Shown in pieces: positions 25,697 to 34,690 of a stretch of 64,000 bases of DNA. The DNA is from CAUZWH01 sp965224275 (lineage in GTDB: Bacteria > Pseudomonadota > Alphaproteobacteria > SHVV01). Under the pieces are notes generated by a model. It was not told where the DNA came from. It worked only from the letters and a program-made list of their open reading frames with translations, and searched no databases. Numbering within the stretch: the first letter of the stretch is position 1; each line of letters starts with the position of its first letter. The stretch covers positions 1 through 64,000 of the forward strand of contig CBDCYR010000012.1 in NCBI GenBank assembly GCA_965224275.1, written 5' to 3'. The position numbers were made by a program, and so were the translations under genes.

Positions 25697-26482
25697 TTGG
25701 CGATCGATCAACGACATCTTGAAGAGCTACTGGGCGCGGTCGCGGAAATCGCGGTCCGTGCCGGTGCTGCGATCATGACCGTCTACGAAACCGAATTCGC
25801 GGTCACCGCGAAAGCCGATCAGAGCCCGGTGACGGAGGCCGACGAATTGGCCGAGCGCATGATCGTCGCGGAGTTGGAGAAACTCACGCCCAACACCGCC
25901 ATCGTTGCCGAAGAAAAAAATTCGCGGGGCGACGTGCCAGATATCGATTCCGGCGACTTCTGGCTGGTTGACCCGCTCGACGGCACCCGCGAGTTCATCA
26001 GCCGAAACGGCGAGTTTACGGTCAATATTGCGCTCATCAGCGGCGGATCTCCGATCCTCGGTGTGGTCTATATTCCGGTGAGCCAGCGCCTCTATGGCGG
26101 CGCGGTTTCGCTCGGGGCAACCCTCGCCGAGGCCGGGGCGCCGGCGCGCGCGATCGGTGCCCGCGAGATACCCGACCGCGGGCTGTTGGTCGTCGCCAGC
26201 CGCTCGCATCTCAACGACGAAACTCAAGCGTTCATCGCCGATCTCGATGTTGACGGCTTCAAGCATGCCGGCAGCTCACTCAAATTCTGCCTCGTCGCCG
26301 AAGGCGAAGCCGATATCTATCCGCGATTGGGGCGAACGATGGAATGGGATACCGGCGCCGGGCATGCTGTTTTGGTCGCGGCCGGCGGTAGCGTCACAAC
26401 TCTCGACGGTGCCGCCCTCAGCTACGGCAAACCCAATTTCGAGAATCCGCACTTCGTTGCGCGCGGTGGGCAAGGCGCTTGA
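25697..26482 (+). CDS. cysQ: 3'(2'),5'-bisphosphate nucleotidase CysQ
   Basis: Converts PAP to AMP, recycling a by-product of sulfate assimilation. It is an inositol-monophosphatase-fold phosphatase of 261 residues. Metal-site motifs are SPVTEADELAERMIV, NTAIVAEEKNSRG, FWLVDPLDGTREFISRNGEF and TMEWDTGAGHAVLVAAGGSV. No ATG or GTG fits near the N-terminus; TTG 25697 gives the expected length, though without a clear Shine-Dalgarno site. Its place after the transsulfuration genes fits a sulfur-metabolism cluster. Confidence 0.92.
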   Translation: MAIDQRHLEELLGAVAEIAVRAGAAIMTVYETEFAVTAKADQSPVTEADELAERMIVAELEKLTPNTAIVAEEKNSRGDVPDIDSGDFWLVDPLDGTREFISRNGEFTVNIALISGGSPILGVVYIPVSQRLYGGAVSLGATLAEAGAPARAIGAREIPDRGLLVVASRSHLNDETQAFIADLDVDGFKHAGSSLKFCLVAEGEADIYPRLGRTMEWDTGAGHAVLVAAGGSVTTLDGAALSYGKPNFENPHFVARGGQGA

Positions 26483-26504
26483 TCGATCTCAACGAAGGTA
26501 ACGA

Positions 26505-27929
26505 TTATCCGATCGCGATTACGGTGCGACCGCGCACATTCCCTTTAAGGATTTCCGCGGCAAGTTTCGGCACATCGTCGAATGTGGCCTCTTCTGTCAT
26601 GGCGTCGAGCTTGGTGACATCGAGATCGCGGGCGAGGCGCAGCCAGGCCGCGCGGCGTTGCTCAGCGGTCAGAATGACGGAGTTGATTCCGATCAGGCTC
26701 ACGCCGCGCAGAATAAACGGCATCACCGTGGTCGGCAGTTGAAAGCCACCGGCAAGACCGCAGGCCGCAATGGCGCCATGGGATTTGGTCTGGGCAATAA
26801 TCGTCGTCAGTGTATTGCCGCCGACCGAATCGATGCCGCCGGCCCAGCGTTCGGCCTCAAGCGGCTTCGGCGATTCGTTATCGAGTTCGTCACGGGCGAC
26901 GATCGTTTGCGCCCCAAGCTCGGATAGGTAGTCGTGCAAGGCTGCCCGCCCGGTCGATGCCACGACCTGGTAGCCGAGCTTGGCCAACAGGGCGATGGAC
27001 ACGCTGCCAACGCCGCCACCGGCGCCGGTGACAATGATCTCGCCACTGTCGGCACCGACGTGCGCCTCTTCCAACGCCATGACGGAAAGCATGGCGGTAA
27101 ATCCGGCAGTGCCAATAGCCATGGCCTGTTTGAGGTCGAATGCCGGGGGTAGCGGCACGACAATGTCGGCCGGCAGGCTGGCTTTCTCGGAATAACCGCC
27201 CCAGATCGTTTCACTCATCCAACCGCCACAGGCGACGACTTTGTCGCCTGGATTGAAATCGGAGGAAGACGAATCGGTCACGGTGCCGGAAAGGTCGATG
27301 CCGGCGACCATCGGATAAGCGCGAGCAATTTTGCCCTTCCCGGTTACCGCCAGACCATCCTTGTAGTTGAGCGTGGAGTAGGCGACATCGATTTTAACCT
27401 CGCCTTCCGGCAGGTCGTCGGTGTCGAGGTCTTGGAACGACGACGATACCTTCTTGTCGACGTCCTGATTGATAATGATGGCTCTGAATTTACTACCCAT
27501 GCCTACCCCCAAAATTAAGTCCGATGGATCATCAGGTACCCACTCTTGCAGGACCAGTTCGAGCGTAACGAAAACCGGATTCTCACCGCGGGCAAATTCG
27601 CCGCCATGGGGACGGCCCTCGCCGTCGGAGACCAGACCAAACAAACGCGCTTGGGGTTGCCCATCGACATCGGGTTCCACGTAGCCCGACGCCAGCGCTA
27701 TTTCAAGGCCCGGACCCGCGACGAGCTTTTTCGCTGCCCCGGTTCGCAGCACCGCGTCGGTCAGGCTCCCAATCGCACTGCGCACTTCGGCGCGGACGAC
27801 GGTCAATTCGGTGCAGATCTGCTCGATCCCTTCCACCAAATCGATGTTGGGCCGAATTCGCGCGGTGATCACCCGGCCAAATCGGCCTCCCTCAAAGGCG
27901 ACATGGGCGACGTCCGTGGCGTTGGTCAT
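26505..27929 (-). CDS. PCC/DUF296 domain fused to acryloyl-CoA reductase-like (AcuI/YhdH) oxidoreductase
   Basis: A 474-residue two-part protein. Residues 1-140 resemble a PCC (DUF296) domain: VAFEGGRFGRVITARIRP, SAIGSLTDAVLRTG, LFGLVSDGEGRPHGGEFARG. Residues 152-474 form a complete MDR-family reductase of the AcuI/YhdH type: MGSKFRAIIINQDVDKKVSS, VAYSTLNYKDGLAVTGKGKI, IIVTGAGGGVGSVSIALLAK (NADPH site), AACGLAGGFQLPTTVMPFIL. AcuI reduces acryloyl-CoA to propionyl-CoA. No stop separates the parts, but an in-frame ATG at the reductase start is preceded by GGGGGT, so the reductase could also be made alone. It overlaps the upstream PCC gene by four bases (ATGA). Confidence 0.85.
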   Translation of the reverse strand: MTNATDVAHVAFEGGRFGRVITARIRPNIDLVEGIEQICTELTVVRAEVRSAIGSLTDAVLRTGAAKKLVAGPGLEIALASGYVEPDVDGQPQARLFGLVSDGEGRPHGGEFARGENPVFVTLELVLQEWVPDDPSDLILGVGMGSKFRAIIINQDVDKKVSSSFQDLDTDDLPEGEVKIDVAYSTLNYKDGLAVTGKGKIARAYPMVAGIDLSGTVTDSSSSDFNPGDKVVACGGWMSETIWGGYSEKASLPADIVVPLPPAFDLKQAMAIGTAGFTAMLSVMALEEAHVGADSGEIIVTGAGGGVGSVSIALLAKLGYQVVASTGRAALHDYLSELGAQTIVARDELDNESPKPLEAERWAGGIDSVGGNTLTTIIAQTKSHGAIAACGLAGGFQLPTTVMPFILRGVSLIGINSVILTAEQRRAAWLRLARDLDVTKLDAMTEEATFDDVPKLAAEILKGNVRGRTVIAIG

Positions 27930-28441
27930 GGCGCCGGCGCTGGATGCATGAGGGGAAAGTTCGTCTCCTCATCGAAGCGCGATTCGAACCGCGCCGTTCC
28001 GGTTGGCGTCACCCACACGAGGAAACGAGGCTCGGCGATCGGGCAGGATCTGGGCAAGAGGTGGCCGCTGCGTACCTCGCCGTCGCCGCCGGTAAACATT
28101 GCGTGGCAGTGGATCCGGGACCGGTCGCGCTCATCGACCCCGAGAATTGCGCCGCCGCTGACAATCAGCACCGGACCCGCGAGATCGATCGCCGGCGAGT
28201 GTGTGGCGATACGAAACCCGGTTGGATCGGGGATGCCGGTAACAAAACGGCAACGCGACAAAACACCGCCGGCCAGCCGGATGCCAGCGCTGCGTATCCC
28301 TTTCGCTGCCAGCGCAACGCTCAAACCATCGAGGAGGTCGGTTGCGATCGGCAGGGCAACTCGAAATTCCGTGACGTCCGCGGCGTGTTCGATCAGCACG
28401 CGCGGTTCAAGAACGGGGCCTGGATGTTGCATCAACCTCAC
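27926..28441 (-). CDS. PCC/DUF296-like domain protein
   Basis: A 171-residue protein with PCC-domain hallmarks. SAGIRLAGGVLSRCRFVTGI resembles the core strand, ILGVDERDRSRIHCHAMFTG and GDGEVRSGHLLPRSCPIAEP resemble the H.HA...DG...GGHL motif of DUF296 proteins. Biochemical function of stand-alone bacterial PCC proteins is not established. It overlaps both neighbours by four bases (acyl-CoA ligase upstream, PCC-reductase fusion downstream), which indicates translational coupling in one operon. With the fused domain this makes two PCC domains in a row, probably by duplication. Confidence 0.7.
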   Translation of the reverse strand: MRLMQHPGPVLEPRVLIEHAADVTEFRVALPIATDLLDGLSVALAAKGIRSAGIRLAGGVLSRCRFVTGIPDPTGFRIATHSPAIDLAGPVLIVSGGAILGVDERDRSRIHCHAMFTGGDGEVRSGHLLPRSCPIAEPRFLVWVTPTGTARFESRFDEETNFPLMHPAPAP

Positions 28442-30024
28442 GGCAGTTCGCCCTCGGCCAAATCACCGCGCTCGTAAAGTTGCGTTCTGACCAGACGCTT
28501 GGGAACCTTGCCATAAGCCGACTTCGGGATCTCGTCCCAGAAGAAGAACATCCGCGGGTGCTTGTAGCGCGCGACCTTGCCATCGAGAAACCCAGCCAGT
28601 TCCTCGGCCGAGACTTGTGCGGCCGGTTCAACCACGATGACGGCGACGCCGGATTCGCCCCATTTTGGATCCGGCACGCCGACGATGGCGACCTCGGAAA
28701 CGGCGGGGTGAGTCAGCAGAACTTCTTCGGTTTCGCGCGGATAGACGTTGGTGCCACCGGAGATATACATGTCTGATGCGCGTCCGGTCAGGTAGACGAA
28801 ACCTGCCGCATCGACTTTGCCGAGATCGCCGGTGTGGAACCATCCATCTTTGAACGATTTGGCATTGGCCTCCTCGTTTTCGTAGTAGCCCCGAAGAACC
28901 GCCGGTCCGCGTACGCAAATCTCGCCCTGCTCGTCGGCGTCGAGAATAGCCCCGTCCTCGCCACGGATGGCAATCTGCATGCTGGTGCGCGCAATCCCGC
29001 AGGTGCCGGACCGCGCCATCGGATCGCTATCATCGGCCGTGTGCATATAGGTCGGCAGATAGGTGATGGTTCCCGGCACTTCACCCATGCCGTAATACTG
29101 CACCAGCACCGGCCCCAGCTTGGCGAGCGCGCGCTTCTGATCTTCACGATACATCGGCGCACCGGCATAGACGACATGCCGTAGCGACGAATGGTCGTAG
29201 TGATCGACCGCTGGATGTTCGACCATCATTTTTACGATTGTCGGCACCGTAAACATGTTGCTGATCCGGTGTTCTTCGACCAATCGCCACACTTCTTCAG
29301 CGTCGAATTTGGCGGAACCCAACAACACGGTTTTCGCGCCGCGGGCAACGTTGGGCGGCATATGTGCGCCCGCGCCATGCGACAGCGGTGCGACCACGAG
29401 CGAGGCGTCATTCACCGTCAGGCCCGGCATCAGATCGGCCAACATGTTGGTTGCCACGAACCCCATCATACCGTGGCTGAGCATGGCACCTTTGGATCGC
29501 CCGGTGGTGCCGGAGGTGTAGAACAACCACGCGAGGTCGTTGTCGGCGACACTCTCCTCACGACAGGGCGCGCCATTGTTGGCCGCGAGAAGATCTTCAT
29601 AACCCCGTTCCTGCGAGCGCGGGTCGTCGAATGCAATTAGATGTTCAGGTGCCGAACCGTTCTGCTTAGCCGCATCGACGTGGTCTTGATAGCCGGAGCC
29701 GTAAACGATGGCTCGGGCACCACTATTTTCCGCGATATAGGCGATCTCCGGCGGCGTCAGCCGGAAATTGCACGGCACCAAAACGAGACCGGCCTTGAAC
29801 GTGGCCCACATCACTTCAAACATCGGCGGACAGTTAGCCGACAGTAGGAGCAGGCGGTCGCCCTTGTTCAATCCGAGTTCACGTAACGCTTGCGCAGCGG
29901 CATTGACGCGATCGTCAAGTTCGCGCCAGGTCCAGCTTTGATTGCCCTGCACCAGCGCCTCGCGCGTCGGATAGAGCCTGGCCGTATCTGAAAGCAGGCG
30001 GCCCAAGTTCATTACTGATTGCAC
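28438..30024 (-). CDS. Acyl-CoA synthetase / AMP-dependent acid-CoA ligase
   Basis: Activates a carboxylic acid to its CoA thioester through an acyl-adenylate. GTG 30024 is preferred: GGAGAG lies six bases upstream; ATG 30012 is an alternative. The longer frame to 30177 is not needed. ANL-superfamily motifs are WLFYTSGTTGRSKGAMLSHG, VQYYGMGEVPG, DGWFHTGDLGKVDAAGFVYL, TGRASDMYISGGTNVYPRE and the C-terminal lysine in PKSAYGKVPKRLV. About 528 residues, normal length. The substrate acid is unknown. It lies between a thiolase and PCC/reductase genes. Confidence 0.9.
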   Translation of the reverse strand: MQSVMNLGRLLSDTARLYPTREALVQGNQSWTWRELDDRVNAAAQALRELGLNKGDRLLLLSANCPPMFEVMWATFKAGLVLVPCNFRLTPPEIAYIAENSGARAIVYGSGYQDHVDAAKQNGSAPEHLIAFDDPRSQERGYEDLLAANNGAPCREESVADNDLAWLFYTSGTTGRSKGAMLSHGMMGFVATNMLADLMPGLTVNDASLVVAPLSHGAGAHMPPNVARGAKTVLLGSAKFDAEEVWRLVEEHRISNMFTVPTIVKMMVEHPAVDHYDHSSLRHVVYAGAPMYREDQKRALAKLGPVLVQYYGMGEVPGTITYLPTYMHTADDSDPMARSGTCGIARTSMQIAIRGEDGAILDADEQGEICVRGPAVLRGYYENEEANAKSFKDGWFHTGDLGKVDAAGFVYLTGRASDMYISGGTNVYPRETEEVLLTHPAVSEVAIVGVPDPKWGESGVAVIVVEPAAQVSAEELAGFLDGKVARYKHPRMFFFWDEIPKSAYGKVPKRLVRTQLYERGDLAEGELP

Positions 30025-30097
30025 AGTCGGCTCTCCGCCACCACCCGTTGGTTTCGTGTGCTTAATTTCGGCCGGGCCGCGATTCTGCGTCGTTGGC

Positions 30098-31258
30098 CTA
30101 GCGGAGCGGTTCGAGGATGCTGGCAAAATTCGCCACTGCCATCCCCCCCATATTGAAGACTCCCGCGAGTTTGGCACCCTCGATCTGCAGCTCGCCGGCC
30201 TCGCCGGTGAGTTGCTTGGACGCCATCACATGCATCGAAACCCCGGTTGCGCCGATCGGGTGGCCCTTCGATTTGAGACCGCCGGAAACGTTGATCGGCA
30301 GTTTGCCGTCGCGCTCGGTCCACCCCTCCTCGATTGCGCGCGCGCCTTCGCCTTCCGGCACCAGCCCCATCGCTTCATATTCGAGCATTTCCGCGATCGT
30401 GAAACAGTCGTGGGTTTCAACCACATCGAGATCGTCGAGCGCTAGCTTGGCTTCGCCGAAGGCGGCGCTCCAAGCGCGTCGCGGGCCCTCCATTTTGAGG
30501 ATGTCGCGGCCCTGCATCGGCAACATGTCTTGCACGTGCTGATGAGCGCGAAAGATCACGGCCTTTTTCATCGTTAGTGCGGTTTCAACATCGGCCAACA
30601 CCACCGCCGCCGCGCCGTCGGTGATGAGCGAGCAATCCGTGCGTTTGAGTTGGCCTTCGACGATCGGATTCTTGTCCGACACCTGGCGGCAAAACTCGAA
30701 CCCGAGATCCTTTTGCATATGGGCAAGCGGATTCTTGGCGCCATTACGATGGTTCTTTGCCGCGATCATCGCCAGGGCATCTGATTTGTCACCATAGCGC
30801 TGAAAATACTGCTGCATCATCAACGCAAACATGCCCGGGAAACTGATGCCCGCCTCATCGCGCTGGTAGGCGCATTTGGCGAGTGCGCCGGTGACTTGGG
30901 GCGTCTCGGCGGCGGTCATTTTCTCGACACCGACCGCCAATACGATGCGCGCGCGCTTGGCGGCGATCGCGTCGAGACCACGATAGATCGCGGCCGAACC
31001 CGTGGCGCAGGCGTTTTCGACCCGAGTCGCAGGCGTAAAGCGCATGCGTTCGTCGATCTGCTTAACAAGGGAGGCGGAAAATTCCTGCGGATCCATGCCG
31101 CCGTTGTAGGTGCCAAGGAATATTTCATCGACGTCTGGCGCGTCGACGCCGGCGTCTGACAGCGCCTCGGTGGCGGCCGCTTTGATCAGCGCCTCCAGAT
31201 CCATGTCATCGAGCCTGCCGAAGCGGGTGTGTCCCCAACCGATGATGCACGCGGTCAT
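30098..31258 (-). CDS. SCP2-type thiolase / acetyl-CoA acetyltransferase family protein
   Basis: Expected to catalyse thiolytic cleavage or condensation of acyl-CoA. ATG 31258 follows GGAGG by seven bases. Motifs: MTACIIGWGHTRFGRLDDMD, VENACATGSAAIYRGLDAIA with the nucleophilic cysteine, VVETHDCFTIAEMLEYEAMG, and GGLKSKGHPIGATGVSMHVM with the conserved histidine. SCP2-type thiolases often need a DUF35 OB-fold partner; none is seen here. It is the first gene of the operon running to the PCC-reductase fusion. Confidence 0.88.
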   Translation of the reverse strand: MTACIIGWGHTRFGRLDDMDLEALIKAAATEALSDAGVDAPDVDEIFLGTYNGGMDPQEFSASLVKQIDERMRFTPATRVENACATGSAAIYRGLDAIAAKRARIVLAVGVEKMTAAETPQVTGALAKCAYQRDEAGISFPGMFALMMQQYFQRYGDKSDALAMIAAKNHRNGAKNPLAHMQKDLGFEFCRQVSDKNPIVEGQLKRTDCSLITDGAAAVVLADVETALTMKKAVIFRAHQHVQDMLPMQGRDILKMEGPRRAWSAAFGEAKLALDDLDVVETHDCFTIAEMLEYEAMGLVPEGEGARAIEEGWTERDGKLPINVSGGLKSKGHPIGATGVSMHVMASKQLTGEAGELQIEGAKLAGVFNMGGMAVANFASILEPLR

Positions 31259-31343
31259 GGTGGCGTCCTCCAAGTTTTCTATGGGGCGCAGAATAGCAAA
31301 GCCGCGCGGCTTGGCGAACCACCGTCACTCTATCGTGAAACGG

Positions 31344-31512
31344 TTAGACAGTTCCGGCGCCGATCGCCTCCTTCATTTCCGGATCGTGGCGCAAAATGCG
31401 CGTCATCAATGGCAACACCAAGCGCACTGGCAACACGGGCGATGTAATTACGGTAGGCCGCGAGCGTCGCGATCTCGAGGATCTCGGTATTCGACTTGAG
31501 GCTTAGTGCCTC
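31344..31512 (-). pseudogene. Remnant of an unidentified gene, frameshifted
   Basis: On the minus strand, one frame reads YEALSLKSNTEILEIATLAA then YRNYIARVASALGV with clear protein-like composition. A neighbouring frame then gives MTRILRHDPEMKEAIGAGTV and a TAA stop at 31344-31346. Joining the two implies a one-base frameshift near 31395. The upstream end dissolves into the 26-bp tandem repeat. I do not recognise the family. It lies between dihydroorotase and the thiolase gene and is too broken to be functional. Confidence 0.5.
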
Positions 31513-31590
31513 ATATTTGATTAGACGCTTAGTGCCTCATATTCGACTAGAGGCTTAGCGCCTCTTATTTGACTAGAGGCTTAGCGCCTC
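31487..31590. repeat. 26-bp tandem repeat, four copies, reaching into the 3' end of the dihydroorotase gene
   Basis: Four 26-base units at 31487-31512, 31513-31538, 31539-31564 and 31565-31590, each built on GCTTAGYGCCTC with a few substitutions. The last unit contains the stop codon and final five codons (EALSL) of the dihydroorotase gene; the first unit is part of the gene remnant. Unit length is not a multiple of three. Confidence 0.9.
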
Positions 31591-32910
31591 TTGGAAGTGC
31601 ATGCGGGCGCCGGCCGGGCCGCCCAGCAATTCGCCTTGCATCATGACGAGTTGGCCCCGAATCACCGTCGCCACGGGCCAGCCGGTCACCTGTTTATCGG
31701 TAAATGGGGACCAGCCGCATTTGCTAAGCAGCCAATCGGCGGTGATCGTGCGTTCGGCGTTGAGGTCGACGATTGTGAAGTCGCCATCGTAGCCGACCGC
31801 AACCTGACCCTTGCGCGCGATGCCAAAGATGCGGGCGGGGTTGGTCGACAGCAGGCCGACCATCCGTTCCAACGTCAGATGCCCGGCATTGACATGGTTC
31901 AACATGATCGGAACCATTGTCTGCACGCCCGGCATACCTGAGGGACTATCGGGATAGCTCTGGGACTTTTCAGCCAGCGTGTGGGGGGCGTGATCCGATC
32001 CGATAACGTCGACGATGCCGTCGCGGACCGCGCGCCATAGTCGATCGCGATGGGAGGCATCCCGGATCGGCGGGTTCATTTGCGCCAATGTTCCGAGATC
32101 GCTGTAGCAATCGGGTGCTGCCAAGGTGAGGTGCTGCGGGGTCACTTCGACCGTCACGATGTCTTTGTGACCGCCCAGGAAATCCATCTCCTGGGCCGTG
32201 GTTACGTGCAATATGTGGAGCCGCCGGCTGGCCAGGCGGGCCAAGCCGATGACCGTGCTGGTGGCTCGGAACGCAGTTTGTTCGTCGCGCCAGACCGGAT
32301 GTTGGGCGACGTTACCATCACTGGATTCGGCGATCAAGCGCCGATCTTGCAGCCGTGCCTGATCTTCGCAATGCACCGCAACGCGTCGGCGCCCGCCATG
32401 GAGAACCCGCAACAGGGCATCTTCATCATCGACCAGCAGGTCGCCGGTGGACGAGCCCATGAATACCTTCACACCACAACAGGCCGGGAGGAGTTCTAAA
32501 CCAGCGAGCTCCTCGGCGTTCTCGGCCGTCGCACCGACATAGAGGCCATAGTCGCACCACGTGCGTCCGCGAATGCCACGGAATTTGTTGGTGTAGCTCT
32601 CGACGTCGGTGATCGAAGGTTTGTTGTTGGGCATATCGAACACGCCCGTGACGCCGCCGGCGACGGCGGCTTTGGTGCCAGACTCAAAGTCTTCTTTGTG
32701 CTCAAGGCCGGGTTCGCGAAAATGGACCTGCGAATCAATGATACCGGGCAGGACGTAGAGGCCTTTGGCCTCGATCGTGGTCTCAGCACTGCCATTGGCA
32801 AGATTGCCGATCGCGGCAATGCGGCCGTCTAAGACGGCGACGTCGGTCTGCTCGGTCCCATTGGGGGTGACGACAGTTCCGCCATTTATCAAAAGGTCAA
32901 AATTCGCCAT
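31573..32910 (-). CDS. pyrC: Dihydroorotase (class I type)
   Basis: Catalyses reversible cyclisation of carbamoyl aspartate to dihydroorotate in pyrimidine synthesis. The frame stays open far upstream, but ATG 32910 gives the standard start MANFDLLINGGTVVTPNGTE. Metal-site motifs: VLPGIIDSQVHFREPGLEHK, GVTGVFDMPNNKPS, LHILHVTTAQEMDFL, VEVTPQHLTL and VDVIGSDHAPHTLAEKS. Length 445 is typical. Some members of this group are allantoinases or hydantoinases, so pathway assignment is likely but not certain. Its stop codon lies within a 26-bp tandem repeat, so its last residues derive from repeat DNA. Confidence 0.87.
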   Translation of the reverse strand: MANFDLLINGGTVVTPNGTEQTDVAVLDGRIAAIGNLANGSAETTIEAKGLYVLPGIIDSQVHFREPGLEHKEDFESGTKAAVAGGVTGVFDMPNNKPSITDVESYTNKFRGIRGRTWCDYGLYVGATAENAEELAGLELLPACCGVKVFMGSSTGDLLVDDEDALLRVLHGGRRRVAVHCEDQARLQDRRLIAESSDGNVAQHPVWRDEQTAFRATSTVIGLARLASRRLHILHVTTAQEMDFLGGHKDIVTVEVTPQHLTLAAPDCYSDLGTLAQMNPPIRDASHRDRLWRAVRDGIVDVIGSDHAPHTLAEKSQSYPDSPSGMPGVQTMVPIMLNHVNAGHLTLERMVGLLSTNPARIFGIARKGQVAVGYDGDFTIVDLNAERTITADWLLSKCGWSPFTDKQVTGWPVATVIRGQLVMMQGELLGGPAGARMHFQEALSL

Positions 32911-32929
32911 GTTTAGCCGACTTTGTTGG

Positions 32930-34687
32930 TTAGATAGGCGTCGCCAAGGTTTCAAATACGTCACCGCTCGGCGAAACGCCGGTAATATTGGCGCGATACC
33001 ACAGCGCGTAGAATAACAAAGTCCAGGCCGCGAGTGCTGCGCGCTTGCCGCGTTCACGAAACAGCGCTTCGACCCGATCAGGCTCGCAGATCTCGTCAAT
33101 CGCAGGCTGCTTGGCGACGAGCGAGCCGAGCAAACGGTCTTTGCTTTGCATCCACAGACCAACGGGCACCGTGAATCCCCGTTTACGCGAGAACGGCTGC
33201 GCTTCCGGCAGACGCGCGTCGAGCCATTTGCGGAGCAGATATTTGCCGACGCCATCACGAACTTTGAGCTCATCAGGCAACCGAAACGCAACATCGGCAA
33301 CGGCGCGATCGAGGAAAGGCGTGCGCCCCTCCAGGCCATGAGCCATGAGGCACCGGTCGAGTTTGATCAACAGATCGTTGGGCAGCCAATCGGCGCCGTC
33401 GACCAACTGCCCTATCTGCAAGCGAGTCCGGCCTTCGCTGCTCGCGGTGGCTTCGGCCTGGACGATGCCGTCGCGCCATCCGGTAATGTTCGCGCGCAAC
33501 ACCTTGCGCCCATCGAGTATGCCGCGCGGGCGCATGACACGGCCGCCGCGCCACCACGGACGTAGCAACGAACGGTATCGGCCGTAGCCGGCAAACATCT
33601 CGTCGCCGCCCTCACCGGTAAGCACAACCTTTAAATCCTTGGCCGCCTCGCGGGCGAGCTTGTAGGTGGGAACGATCGCGTAGTCGGCTGTGGGATCATC
33701 GACGACACAGGCAATTTCCGGCAGCAACGCCCAGAAATCGTTTTCGCTGACCTCGATCTCGACGTGATCCGCACCGACCTTAGCGGCAACCGCTTTGGCG
33801 TGCGCCCGTTCATCGATCTCCACGCCGGCGAAACCGGCGGTATAGGCTCGTACCGGTCGCTCATTGAGTTCCGCCATCAGAGCCAGCAGTGCCGAGCTAT
33901 CGATGCCGCCGGAAAGGAACATGCCGTAAGGGACGTCGGACCGCTGGTGGATCTCGACACTATCGCGAAGCGCGTCGTCGAGACGCCGCAATGCCTCTTC
34001 TTCGCTCCAATCCGCGGGCCCGCCCGGCGGCACGGCTTCGATCCGTCGGCGGTCGACGATTCGACCATTGCTTATGACCAGCGTTTCGCCCGGCAGAACC
34101 CGCTCAATGCCCGGAAAAATCGTCTCGCTACCGGTTGTGAACTGAAGTTGAAGGAGTTCGTTCCTTGATCGATCTGCGACGCCGCGATGGGCCAAACCGG
34201 CGGCCAGCAGAGCCTGCGGTTCCGAGGCAAAGGCAACGCCATCGGCGCGCTGGACGTAGTAAAGAGGCTTGATACCAAATGGATCGCGGGCCAGCAGCAA
34301 ACGCCCCTGTGCGGGATCATGCATCGCGATCGCATACATTCCCCGCAACGCCGCGGCAAAGTCGAGGTCGTCGCGCCCGTAATAGTGGAGCGCGGGCTCG
34401 CAATCAGATGCCGTCGTGAACCGTGCGCCATTGAGCGCGGCGCGGAGTTCGACGTAGTTGTAGATTTCAGCATTGGCGATAATAGTTGGACCGCCCGCCT
34501 CGGAAATCGGTTGATCACCAGTTTCGAGATCGATGATCGCCAATCGGCGATGCGCCATGGCAACGTTATCGCGGCGGTAGGAGCCGGATGCATCTGGTCC
34601 GCGATGGCTGAGCGCGGCGGCCATGACTTCGACCAACGCGGTGTCGGGTGCGTCGGCGCTCGTCATCATGCCAGCGATGCCACACAT
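32930..34687 (-). CDS. asnB: Asparagine synthase (glutamine-hydrolysing)
   Basis: Amidates aspartate, or another carboxylate in carbohydrate clusters, using glutamine and ATP. The N-terminal Ntn-glutaminase domain begins MCGIAGMMTSADAP with catalytic Cys2 and continues LSHRGPDASGSY and IIANAEIYNYVELR. The synthetase domain has the pyrophosphate loop MFLSGGIDSSALLALM, and LTGEGGDEMFAGYGRYRSL. All key residues are present and the length (585) is normal. It lies three bases after a glycosyltransferase gene in a run of surface-glycan genes, which raises the possibility of a sugar-modifying amidotransferase role. Confidence 0.92.
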   Translation of the reverse strand: MCGIAGMMTSADAPDTALVEVMAAALSHRGPDASGSYRRDNVAMAHRRLAIIDLETGDQPISEAGGPTIIANAEIYNYVELRAALNGARFTTASDCEPALHYYGRDDLDFAAALRGMYAIAMHDPAQGRLLLARDPFGIKPLYYVQRADGVAFASEPQALLAAGLAHRGVADRSRNELLQLQFTTGSETIFPGIERVLPGETLVISNGRIVDRRRIEAVPPGGPADWSEEEALRRLDDALRDSVEIHQRSDVPYGMFLSGGIDSSALLALMAELNERPVRAYTAGFAGVEIDERAHAKAVAAKVGADHVEIEVSENDFWALLPEIACVVDDPTADYAIVPTYKLAREAAKDLKVVLTGEGGDEMFAGYGRYRSLLRPWWRGGRVMRPRGILDGRKVLRANITGWRDGIVQAEATASSEGRTRLQIGQLVDGADWLPNDLLIKLDRCLMAHGLEGRTPFLDRAVADVAFRLPDELKVRDGVGKYLLRKWLDARLPEAQPFSRKRGFTVPVGLWMQSKDRLLGSLVAKQPAIDEICEPDRVEALFRERGKRAALAAWTLLFYALWYRANITGVSPSGDVFETLATPI

Positions 34688-34690
34688 TGA

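Noticed and set aside
31487..31590. 26-bp repeats considered as a CRISPR array or iteron origin
   Set aside because: Units are directly adjacent without spacers, only four copies, and no cas or replication genes are near.
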